A stretch of DNA of 27,356 bases from DATDWC01 sp035289805 (lineage in GTDB: Bacteria > Patescibacteriota > Gracilibacteria > Peribacterales > Peribacteraceae). Both the position numbers and the translations under genes were made by a program. This document shows, in pieces, positions 20,730 to 26,570 of the stretch (its first letter is position 1; each line of letters opens with the position of its first letter). Below the pieces are notes generated by a model that had not been told where the DNA came from, made no database searches, and saw nothing but the letters and a program-made list of their open reading frames with translations. Where the stretch lies: NCBI GenBank assembly GCA_035289805.1, contig DATDWC010000046.1, forward strand, positions 1-27,356. Reading direction: 5' to 3'.

Positions 20730-21428
20730 ATGTCATTCGATTACAAACACATCACCGTCGATTCCGAAGCCGAGTTCATCGATCGCTCATCAGCAGAGCT
20801 TGAACAGGCGATTTTGGATGCGATTGAAGAAAAGGGGAAATGTATTCTCGGTCTCTCCGGTGGCTCGACACCAAAACCAATTTATGAAGCGCTGGGAAAA
20901 CTCAAAGCAATTGAATGGCACAAGGTAACGATCTTCCTTGTAGATGAGCGGTACGTCCCTGCTGATCACAACGAAAGTAATCAGCGAATGATTCGTGAAA
21001 CACTTCTCAAAAATTCTTCGATACCAGAGCATCAGGTTATTTTCCCCGATACCTCACTCGATCTTGAGGAATGCATCGAAGACTATGACTTTCGAATCGA
21101 TCAGCTCATGGAGGAGGGGATCGACATTATGGCACTCGGCATGGGCGAGGATGGTCATATCGCATCGCTCTTCCCTGGGGATATCGATGCTATTTTGGAA
21201 GCAGAAAAAAAAGTCATCCATACGCGTACCAAGAAGTTCGCGATCGAAGATCGAATCACTGTTACTCTCCCTGTTCTCACGAGTGCAGGAAAGCAGTTCT
21301 TCTTCCTCCAGGGATCAAAGAAAAAAAAGATCTTTGCCGAGGTTCTCTCCGAGAACGAGGACCCTGTGGAATATCCCGCCCATGCGCTTCTCCAAACAGA
21401 AAAAACGGTATGGGTAACACAGTGGTAG
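20730..21428 (+). CDS. pgl: 6-phosphogluconolactonase
   Basis: 232 residues, matching the DevB/SOL-type enzyme length. It hydrolyses 6-phosphogluconolactone made by Zwf. Motifs: CILGLSGGSTPKPIYEAL near residue 38 (phosphate loop), VTIFLVDERYVPADHNESN near residue 70, and the active-site region LGMGEDGHIASLFPG near residue 140 with the conserved Asp-Gly-His. The C-terminus YPAHALLQTEKTVWVTQW fits the family. An upstream in-frame ATG at 20658 would overlap the preceding gene and add 24 unrelated residues; the -10 box 6 nt before 20730 and the family start (MSFDYKH) favour the shorter form. No 6-phosphogluconate dehydrogenase gene is seen here. Confidence 0.93.
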   Translation: MSFDYKHITVDSEAEFIDRSSAELEQAILDAIEEKGKCILGLSGGSTPKPIYEALGKLKAIEWHKVTIFLVDERYVPADHNESNQRMIRETLLKNSSIPEHQVIFPDTSLDLEECIEDYDFRIDQLMEEGIDIMALGMGEDGHIASLFPGDIDAILEAEKKVIHTRTKKFAIEDRITVTLPVLTSAGKQFFFLQGSKKKKIFAEVLSENEDPVEYPAHALLQTEKTVWVTQW

Positions 21429-21439
21429 ACAAAGAGGTA

Positions 21440-21451
21440 TATACTTCCCCT
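21440..21451 (+). promoter_or_regulatory. Leaderless-type -10 box TATACT
   Basis: TATACT (21440-21445), a 6-nt spacer and ATG at 21452. Confidence 0.45.
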
Positions 21452-21856
21452 ATGGCTCTAAGACTCCGGGAGAGATTCGGGCTTCCTGCGGTTTTCCTCC
21501 TCATTCTGATCTTCACGTATTGGTATGTGAGTAATGAGTTGTATGCGGTGCCGGTACTCGAACTTTTTTCGCCACTGGGACTCATTTCCATTTTTCCATT
21601 CGGGGGCAATCTCGCAGAGTTGATTCAGGGAGGTTTGAGTACGACAGGAGTGATGTGGCTCCAGGGGGTTCTGGTATTTCTCTTCTGGTCATTTCTCTTC
21701 ATGTGCTTCCGCGGTCTCTACTACTCCATCCGAAACTGGGGTGATGTTTCCATGTGGCATATTTTTGCATTTGCACTTGTGCTTGCTGTGGGTCTTTTTT
21801 ACCTCCTCGTCATTCCGGTGCTCCGGCAGATTGATCTCTGGAAGGCAGTATGGTGA
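21452..21856 (+). CDS. Membrane protein of unknown function
   Basis: 134 residues. Three membrane helices are visible: GLPAVFLLILIFTYWYV (about 10-26), WLQGVLVFLFWSFLFMCF (about 69-87) and MWHIFAFALVLAVGLFYLLV (about 101-120). The loop after helix 1 is Leu/Phe/Gly-rich (FSPLGLISIFPFGG). No family is recognised. The start at 21452 is set by a TATACT box 6 nt upstream, rather than an upstream in-frame GTG at 21410 that overlaps pgl. It precedes the infC region by about 30 bp on the same strand. Confidence 0.7.
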   Translation: MALRLRERFGLPAVFLLILIFTYWYVSNELYAVPVLELFSPLGLISIFPFGGNLAELIQGGLSTTGVMWLQGVLVFLFWSFLFMCFRGLYYSIRNWGDVSMWHIFAFALVLAVGLFYLLVIPVLRQIDLWKAVW

Positions 21857-21888
21857 TACGGTTTCGCGGAAAAAATGATATATTTCTT

Positions 21889-21936
21889 ATGGTACTTTGC
21901 TTAAAACCTCCTTTTGGAGTTGACCGTTTCCTGTGA
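21889..21936 (+). CDS. Possible 15-codon leader peptide upstream of infC
   Basis: ATG 21889 opens a short frame, MVLCLKPPFGVDRFL, that stops at TGA 21934-21936. The next three bases are the TTG start of infC. A -10-like TGATAT lies 7 nt before the ATG, the spacing seen at other starts here. The frame differs from infC, and a small CTCC-tttt-GGAG hairpin lies within it. No homologue is known to me; it may act in coupling or attenuation, or be chance. Confidence 0.35.
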   Translation: MVLCLKPPFGVDRFL

Positions 21937-22500
21937 TTGGCGCTACGTTTCCCTCATCTTCTCCCCACATTCCGCCTGAGGTATCCCCCGAAAAAAGTTG
22001 AACATCGGTTCCGTATCAATGAGCAGATCCGCTCCAAGGAAGTACGTCTAGTTGATGGAGAGGATCAGATCGTTGTTCCAATCGAAGAGGCTCTCCGTCG
22101 TGCACAGGAGCAGGAGCTTGATTTGATCGAAATTTCACCAAATGCTGTCCCCCCAGTCTGCAAAATTCTTGATCGCGGATCCTACCTCTACCAACTCAAG
22201 AAAAAGGAGAAGCGAGCCAAGGCCGGTTCCAAACAAACCGAAGTGAAAATGGTCCGCTTCGGGTTCCGCACCGATCAACATGATCTCGATCGTCTGGCTA
22301 ATCAAGCACGTGGCTTTTTATCGGAGAAGCATCTCGTAAAGATCGGCATGCGACTCCGTGGCCGCGAGCTCACGAACCAGGAATATGCCCGCGAGAAGAT
22401 GAAGAAGTTCGTGGAAGGTCTTGCGGATGCGGCGGAAGTCGAACAGCCAATGCGTAGGCAGGGGAACCAGTACATGGTCATTATGCGAGCGAAGAAGTAG
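21937..22500 (+). CDS. infC: Translation initiation factor IF-3
   Basis: 187 residues, slightly longer than usual. IF-3 binds the 30S subunit and checks start codon choice. The N-domain begins FRINEQIRSKEVRLVDGEDQ near residue 25, with VVPIEEALRRAQEQELDLIEISPNAVPPVCKILD; the basic linker is YQLKKKEKRAKAGSKQTEVK; and the C-domain runs from FGFRTDQHDLDRLANQARGF to QPMRRQGNQYMVIMRAKK. The start is uncertain: no ATG lies in frame, TTG 21937 is the first possible start after the in-frame TGA at 21934, and a CTG at 21976 is an alternative. A non-ATG start fits the known autoregulation of infC in other bacteria, where IF-3 discriminates against its own unusual start codon. First gene of the infC-rpmI-rplT group. 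Confidence 0.95.
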   Translation: MALRFPHLLPTFRLRYPPKKVEHRFRINEQIRSKEVRLVDGEDQIVVPIEEALRRAQEQELDLIEISPNAVPPVCKILDRGSYLYQLKKKEKRAKAGSKQTEVKMVRFGFRTDQHDLDRLANQARGFLSEKHLVKIGMRLRGRELTNQEYAREKMKKFVEGLADAAEVEQPMRRQGNQYMVIMRAKK

Positions 22501-22502
22501 TG

Positions 22503-22651
22503 ACTTTTCTCGAGGGATTGAAGCAAAGCGTGCAGCTTTGCTGAACGAGTCGAGAGACTTCTCCAATTGGCAGTCTCTCGACTACCCTTCCAGTTATTAT
22601 TCACTTGCCCTGTCGTTTGTTGTGATGGGTCGTGAATCGCTCGAGAAAAGT
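22503..22651 (+). promoter_or_regulatory. Structured region between infC and rpmI (candidate L20 leader or repeat)
   Basis: Outer arms ACTTTTCTCGAG (22503-22514) and CTCGAGAAAAGT (22640-22651) pair perfectly over 12 bp. Inside are hairpin AGCAAAGC-gtgca-GCTTTGCT (22522-22542) and a 12-bp stem AGTCGAGAGACT (22548-22559) with AGTCTCTCGACT (22572-22583). In other bacteria, L20 represses rpmI-rplT by binding RNA structure in this position. The structure is seen; the function is inferred. Confidence 0.55.
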
Positions 22652-22696
22652 AGAAATTTCCCCTAAAAACCTCTTTCTCCCCCTCAGTACTTCCAG

Positions 22697-22702
22697 TATC
22701 CT
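22697..22702 (+). promoter_or_regulatory. Possible -10 box TATCCT for rpmI
   Basis: TATCCT ends 12 nt before ATG 22715, allowing a leader of about 5 nt. If active, rpmI-rplT could be transcribed apart from infC. Confidence 0.3.
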
Positions 22703-22714
22703 TCCTCGGCTCCC

Positions 22715-22912
22715 ATGCCCAAGCTCAAATCCCATAGCGGCGCCAAGAAGCGGGTCCGACGGACCGGTTCCGGAAAAATCGTGATGAAGCGGCATGGCCG
22801 AAATCACCTCCTGATGCAGAAGAGTAAGCGCCAGAAGCGTCTCTCGCGGACACTTGTCCTCGCAAGCAGCCAGGAAGCCAGGAATCTTGTGCGGCTCCTT
22901 CCCTATTCCTGA
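22715..22912 (+). CDS. rpmI: 50S ribosomal protein L35
   Basis: 65 residues, the standard length. It has the typical L35 opening PKLKSHSGAKKRVRRTGSGK, a central KRHGRNHLLMQKSKRQKR and a C-terminal helix. It is a small, very basic protein of the large ribosomal subunit. The TGA stop gives the normal length, supporting standard code use. No Shine-Dalgarno sequence is seen before the ATG. It lies 214 bp after infC (structured gap) and 15 bp before rplT. Confidence 0.97.
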   Translation: MPKLKSHSGAKKRVRRTGSGKIVMKRHGRNHLLMQKSKRQKRLSRTLVLASSQEARNLVRLLPYS

Positions 22913-22927
22913 ATTCTTTTTTGATCT

Positions 22928-23272
22928 ATGCGTGTCAAACGTGGAGTTACATCGAAGAAGCGTCACAAGAAGCTCTTTAAGGCAGTGAAAGGCTTCCGTG
23001 GTCGCAGGAAGAACACCGTGAAGCTTGCAACCGATGCGCTCACCCATGCCGGTCGCAATGCCTACCGCGATCGTAGGAAGAAGAAGCGTGATTTTAGGAG
23101 CCTCTGGATTACGCGACTCAACGCAGCGCTCAAATTACAGGGCGTGCAGTACAGTCGTTTTATCCGTCAAATGGAGGAGAAGAAAGTCCTCCTCAACCGC
23201 AAAACTCTCTCGGAACTCGCAATCAGCAAACCGGAAGCGTTTAAGAAAGTGGTGGAGACGGTAATGGGTTGA
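22928..23272 (+). CDS. rplT: 50S ribosomal protein L20
   Basis: 114 residues, the standard length. It has the L20 signature MRVKRGVTSKKRHKKLFKAV, GFRGRRKNTVKLATDAL, AGRNAYRDRRKKKRDFRSLW and RLNAALKLQGVQYSRFI, with a globular C-terminus ending VVETVMG. It binds 23S rRNA early in assembly and in several bacteria represses its own operon through the rpmI leader. The ATG is preceded by a T-rich stretch (TTCTTTTTTGATCT) without a Shine-Dalgarno sequence, although it is an internal cistron. The gene ends against a convergent small gene at 23274. Confidence 0.97.
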   Translation: MRVKRGVTSKKRHKKLFKAVKGFRGRRKNTVKLATDALTHAGRNAYRDRRKKKRDFRSLWITRLNAALKLQGVQYSRFIRQMEEKKVLLNRKTLSELAISKPEAFKKVVETVMG

Positions 23273-23273
23273 A

Positions 23274-23513
23274 TCACGAGACTGGAATTTTCACTTCCAT
23301 TCTTTGTTCAAGCTCATCGACAAGTTGAGATGCTTTTTCGTAATCCCTTCTTCGAAGAGCATCTCTCACATCCAAAATGGTGCTCGCTCGGATGCGTTGC
23401 TCTAATGCATCATTCGTTGTTTTCACTCTTGTACCAAGCCCCGCTAATCTTTTTTCGATCGCGTGCCGAACGGGAGATGTCGTTTCCCCGCCATCAAGTC
23501 TTACATGATTCAT
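23274..23513 (-). CDS. Small helical protein of unknown function
   Basis: 79 residues from ATG 23513 (MNHVRLDGGETTSPVRHAIE). A longer frame starts at 23555 but would reach into dnaJ. It is charged and helical: AIEKRLAGLGTRVKTTNDAL, then LDVRDALRRRDYEKASQLVDELEQR, which looks like a helical hairpin or short coiled coil. No family is recognised. It is divergent from dnaJ, sharing about 40 bp of upstream DNA, and converges on rplT with one base between. Confidence 0.55.
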   Translation of the reverse strand: MNHVRLDGGETTSPVRHAIEKRLAGLGTRVKTTNDALEQRIRASTILDVRDALRRRDYEKASQLVDELEQRMEVKIPVS

Positions 23514-23553
23514 AAGGACAAAAAAGGTGCGTTCAATGTATCCTATAACCAGC

Positions 23554-24594
23554 ATGGATTACTATCAAATTCTCGGCGTTTCCAAAAATGCTTCCCCGGA
23601 GGAAATAAAGAAAGCATATAGGACTTTAAGTAAGGAGTGGCACCCTGATAAACATAAGGGGGATAAGACGGCGGAGGAGAAGTACAAGCAAATTAACCGT
23701 GCGTACGAGGCACTCTCGGATCCCAAAAAGAAGCAGTCCTACGATCAGTTTGGGAACGAGGATGGGCCGCAATTTAGTGGAGGAGGTTTTGGACAGGGGC
23801 CTTTTGGTGCTGGCGGTTTTGGAGATATTTTCGAAACCTTCTTTGGAGGAAATCGCGGGGGGAGGCCACGGGATGAGCGTGGCCGCGATGCGGAAGTCGC
23901 GATCGAAGTCACACTCGAGGAGGCGTTCCACGGAGTAAAGAAGACCATGCGTCTCCGTAAGCTCACACCCTGCGAAACGTGTGGAGGTTCGGGGGATACC
24001 AAAGGGAGTGCTAAAGTGACCTGTAAGACTTGTGGAGGAACGGGCCAGGTCGTACGCACGGTGCAATCCTTCTTTGGTACTCTGCAGCAGAGCACGCTTT
24101 GTGATACATGCTTAGGCTCTGGAAAAACCTCCGAGAATCCCTGTAAGACATGTGCAGGGGAGGGACGGGTGCAAGGATCAGAAGAGGTAGTGGTAGAGGT
24201 TCCTTCGGGGATTCAAACAGGGCAGAGACTCCGGATTCGGGGGAAAGGGGAAGCGGGGAGACATGGAACAAGTGCAGGTGATCTTTACGTCGAGATTTCC
24301 GTGCGAGAGGATCCAAGATTTAGGCGTGAGGGAGATGATGTACACCTCGAACAAACCATTTCCATCGCTGAGGCAGTGCTCGGGAGAGATATGACGATCG
24401 AGACATTCGAGGACCCCGTGAAGCTCAAGATCCCTGCAGGAACACAACCGAAGCAGGTGCTGCGTGTAAAGGGCAGGGGGATGCCGGTCTTAAGCTCTTC
24501 CCGTCGTGGAGATCTCTACGTCACCGTGAATATCGAAGTCCCGACCAAATTGAGCCGGAGTGAGCGGAAGTTATGGGAGGAACTCCGGGGCTAG
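23554..24594 (+). CDS. dnaJ: Chaperone protein DnaJ
   Basis: 346 residues, a little shorter than E. coli DnaJ (376). It stimulates the DnaK ATPase and delivers substrates. The J domain begins MDYYQILGVSKNASPEEIKK with HPD at about residue 30. A Gly/Phe-rich region follows (FSGGGFGQGPFGAGGFGDIF). The zinc domain has four CxxCxGxG-type repeats (CETCGGSG, CKTCGGTG, CDTCLGSG, CKTCAGEG), and the substrate-binding C-domains follow (VVVEVPSGIQTGQRLRIRGK). The start at 23554 fits the family; the frame's earlier in-frame starts (23527, 23536) add nine unrelated residues. TATCCT lies 9 nt upstream. No dnaK or grpE is in the window. The stop lies within a telomere-like inverted repeat. Confidence 0.96.
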   Translation: MDYYQILGVSKNASPEEIKKAYRTLSKEWHPDKHKGDKTAEEKYKQINRAYEALSDPKKKQSYDQFGNEDGPQFSGGGFGQGPFGAGGFGDIFETFFGGNRGGRPRDERGRDAEVAIEVTLEEAFHGVKKTMRLRKLTPCETCGGSGDTKGSAKVTCKTCGGTGQVVRTVQSFFGTLQQSTLCDTCLGSGKTSENPCKTCAGEGRVQGSEEVVVEVPSGIQTGQRLRIRGKGEAGRHGTSAGDLYVEISVREDPRFRREGDDVHLEQTISIAEAVLGRDMTIETFEDPVKLKIPAGTQPKQVLRVKGRGMPVLSSSRRGDLYVTVNIEVPTKLSRSERKLWEELRG

Positions 24595-24641
24595 GGTTTG
24601 GGCTGGGGCTCGAACCCAAACCCAAACCCTAGCCCAAACCC
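24591..24641. repeat. Inverted repeat of (CCCAAA)n/(GGGTTT) type between dnaJ and ctpA
   Basis: CTAGGGTTTGGG (24591-24602) pairs with CCCAAACCCTAG (24621-24632), and GGGTTTGGGCT (24594-24604) also pairs with AGCCCAAACCC (24631-24641). It includes the dnaJ stop codon. It could act as a weak terminator or be a mobile short repeat; there is no T-run. Confidence 0.7.
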
Positions 24642-24665
24642 CTCGTTTCCTGTTCAATACTGCTG

Positions 24666-25910
24666 ATGCGACGCAAGTCCCTCCTGCTTGGTTTCTTTCT
24701 TCTCCTCCTTGGCTGCGGTCTTGGCTTTCAGCTTGGAATAGAGACAGAGCGGCAGCATTCACTCAAAATGCAAAAGGCATTTGAGCAGCATTTTCAGCTC
24801 ACGGGTTCCGGAGTGACGTTTAAAGAAGATCCGGAGAAGGAAGTGGATATGGGACTCTTTTGGACGGTGTGGCGAATGCTCGATCGGCACTACGTGAATC
24901 CCGCAGCACTCACAATTGATGAGCTTCGCTTTGGTGCTGTGAAAGGGCTTGTGGAGGGAGTCGGGGATCCCTATTCCGCATTTATGACTCCAAAGGAATC
25001 AAACGATTTTCAGGAATCACTCGAAGGAACCCTGCAAGGGATCGGGGCTGAGCTTGCGCTTCGCGATGGGGTCATTGTAGTTGTGGCACCTCTCAAAGGA
25101 TCTCCCGCGCAAGCCGCAGGGCTTCTGCCGCTCGATATCATTACCCATGTGAATGGAGAATCGATCGAAGGATTCAGCCTCAACGATGCAGTACAGCGCA
25201 TCCGTGGTCCTAAGGGTACAGAGGTGAAGATCACGGTGTTCCGTCCTGCGATATCCGAAGTACTGGAGCTCACGATTATTCGTGAAGAAATTCATGTGCC
25301 AAGCGTAGAGCACGAAGTTCTGCAAACTGGATCTGGATCTGTTGGCTACGTCTCCTTGAATCAGTTTGGGAACGATACCACTGCCGAAACCAAAGAAGCT
25401 TTAGAGGAATTCCTCAAAGAACCAATCGAGGGACTGATTCTGGATCTTCGATTTAATGGTGGGGGATACCTGGAGGGAGCAATCGAAGTGGCATCGTTCT
25501 TCCTCAAACAAGGGAAAATTGTGAGCGTCCATCGCCGCGATACAGAGGTAGAGACGCACTATGCATTTGGTAATCCCCTGATACCTGATCTCCCCATGGT
25601 TGTGCTCATTAACCAAGGTTCTGCGAGCGCATCCGAAATCGTCGCGGGAGCACTCCAGGATAATCATCGTGCGCTCATTATGGGGGAGACGAGCTTCGGG
25701 AAGGGCACCGTGCAGGAAGTAATTGATCTCCCTGGCGGTGGGAGTCTCCGTGTTACTGTTGCAACCTGGCACACGCCAAATGGTAAGGATTTGAGTAAAG
25801 AGGGAGTAAAGCCGGATAGAGTGATTCCGCTCGATATGAAGGAGTACGCAGCAGGAAATGATCTGCAGAAGGAGAAGGCGGCAGAATTCTTGCTGGATGG
25901 CAGTCTATAG
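24666..25910 (+). CDS. ctpA: Carboxyl-terminal processing protease (S41 family)
   Basis: 414 residues. An N-terminal membrane helix (SLLLGFFLLLLGCGLGFQLG) anchors the protein outside the cytoplasm. An N-domain (LFWTVWRMLDRHYVNP; GLVEGVGDPYSAFMTPKE) leads to a PDZ domain (about residues 118-205; GIGAELALRDGVIVVVAPLKGSPAQAAGL; cited in part) and the S41 protease core: LILDLRFNGGGYLEGAIEVA, catalytic Ser in GSASASEIVAGALQD, and catalytic Lys in GETSFGKGTVQ. Such enzymes trim or degrade envelope proteins from the C-terminus. The ATG at 24666 comes 71 bp after dnaJ. No convincing Shine-Dalgarno or -10 box with the window's usual spacing is seen. Confidence 0.93.
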   Translation: MRRKSLLLGFFLLLLGCGLGFQLGIETERQHSLKMQKAFEQHFQLTGSGVTFKEDPEKEVDMGLFWTVWRMLDRHYVNPAALTIDELRFGAVKGLVEGVGDPYSAFMTPKESNDFQESLEGTLQGIGAELALRDGVIVVVAPLKGSPAQAAGLLPLDIITHVNGESIEGFSLNDAVQRIRGPKGTEVKITVFRPAISEVLELTIIREEIHVPSVEHEVLQTGSGSVGYVSLNQFGNDTTAETKEALEEFLKEPIEGLILDLRFNGGGYLEGAIEVASFFLKQGKIVSVHRRDTEVETHYAFGNPLIPDLPMVVLINQGSASASEIVAGALQDNHRALIMGETSFGKGTVQEVIDLPGGGSLRVTVATWHTPNGKDLSKEGVKPDRVIPLDMKEYAAGNDLQKEKAAEFLLDGSL

Positions 25911-25911
25911 A

Positions 25912-26087
25912 ACGTCATGCTGAGCGGAGGCCGAGCATCCGAATAGGATGCGACGGCCGGAGTCGAAGCATGCTTCGACAGGCTCAGCACAGGCTGTGCA
26001 ATCGGAGATAATGCGACTACGCACGAGGTGCTTCGACTCCGTTCAGGCTCCGCTGCGGCTTCGTCTTCACTTCGCTCAGCATGACGT
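25912..26087. repeat. Palindromic repeat element (REP/MITE-like), 176 bp
   Basis: Terminal inverted repeats ACGTCATGCTGAGCG (25912-25926) and CGCTCAGCATGACGT (26073-26087) are perfect over 15 bp. Inside are GCATCC-gaata-GGATGC (25935-25951), enclosed by GGCCG/CGGCC, and an 18-bp perfect palindrome GTCGAAGCATGCTTCGAC (25962-25979). The arm GGAGTCGAAGCA recurs inverted as TGCTTCGACTCC. It fills the gap between ctpA and ndk and encodes no transposase. Confidence 0.85.
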
Positions 26088-26088
26088 G

Positions 26089-26520
26089 TTATAAACAAAG
26101 TTCTTTCGCTTCAAAAAATCTTTTTATCTCAGCTTCTGCTGCCTCTTTGCTATCGCTGGCATGGGCGATGTTTTTCATTTTGCTGTCTTTCGATCCCTTC
26201 TCTCCCCATTCTGCACGGATCGTTCCGGGAGCAGCCAGGGTGGAATCCGTGACCCCGAGCATCTCGCGCACACGCTCAATGATATTTTCTCCCTCAAGTA
26301 CCATGGCAATCACGGGAGCACTCTGCATGAACTCCTCGACCGAGGGGTAGAAGGGTTTATCGGCAATGTGGGCGTAGTGCTCGCGGAGAACCTCCGAGGA
26401 GAGCTCCATCATCTTGCACCCCACGATGCGGAATCCTGCATCTTCAAACCGTGCGATCACCTTGCCGCAGATTTTCTTCTGCACGCAGTCTGGCTTTAAG
26501 AGAATAAGGGTGCGTTCCAT
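26089..26520 (-). CDS. ndk: Nucleoside diphosphate kinase
   Basis: 143 residues, normal length. It transfers the gamma phosphate from ATP to NDPs through a phospho-histidine. The start MERTLILLKPDCVQKKICGK is typical, followed by VIARFEDAGFRIVGCKMM, HYAHIADKPFYPSVEEFMQS, PVIAMVLEGENII, MLGVTDSTLAAPGTIRAEWG, and the active-site NIAHASDSKEAAEAEIKRFF with the catalytic His (the usual NxxHGSDS appears here as NIAHASDS). A slightly longer Lys-rich loop (GEKGSKDSKMK) lies just before the active-site block. The minus-strand TAGAGT box lies 17 nt upstream of the ATG. The gene ends one base after the palindromic element. Confidence 0.95.
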   Translation of the reverse strand: MERTLILLKPDCVQKKICGKVIARFEDAGFRIVGCKMMELSSEVLREHYAHIADKPFYPSVEEFMQSAPVIAMVLEGENIIERVREMLGVTDSTLAAPGTIRAEWGEKGSKDSKMKNIAHASDSKEAAEAEIKRFFEAKELCL

Positions 26521-26570
26521 GGAATAGAGGTGCAGACACTCTAAAGGATCTTCCTGCGTTTGAGAAGCCT

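Noticed and set aside
22901..23272. Possible recoding of TGA as glycine, as in Gracilibacteria
   Set aside because: rpmI, rplT and recR end on TGA at normal protein length, and reading through would fuse neighbouring genes.
24611..24640. CCCAAA repeats as a telomere or CRISPR array
   Set aside because: Only about three units exist, they sit in a hairpin at a gene end, and there are no spacers or cas genes.
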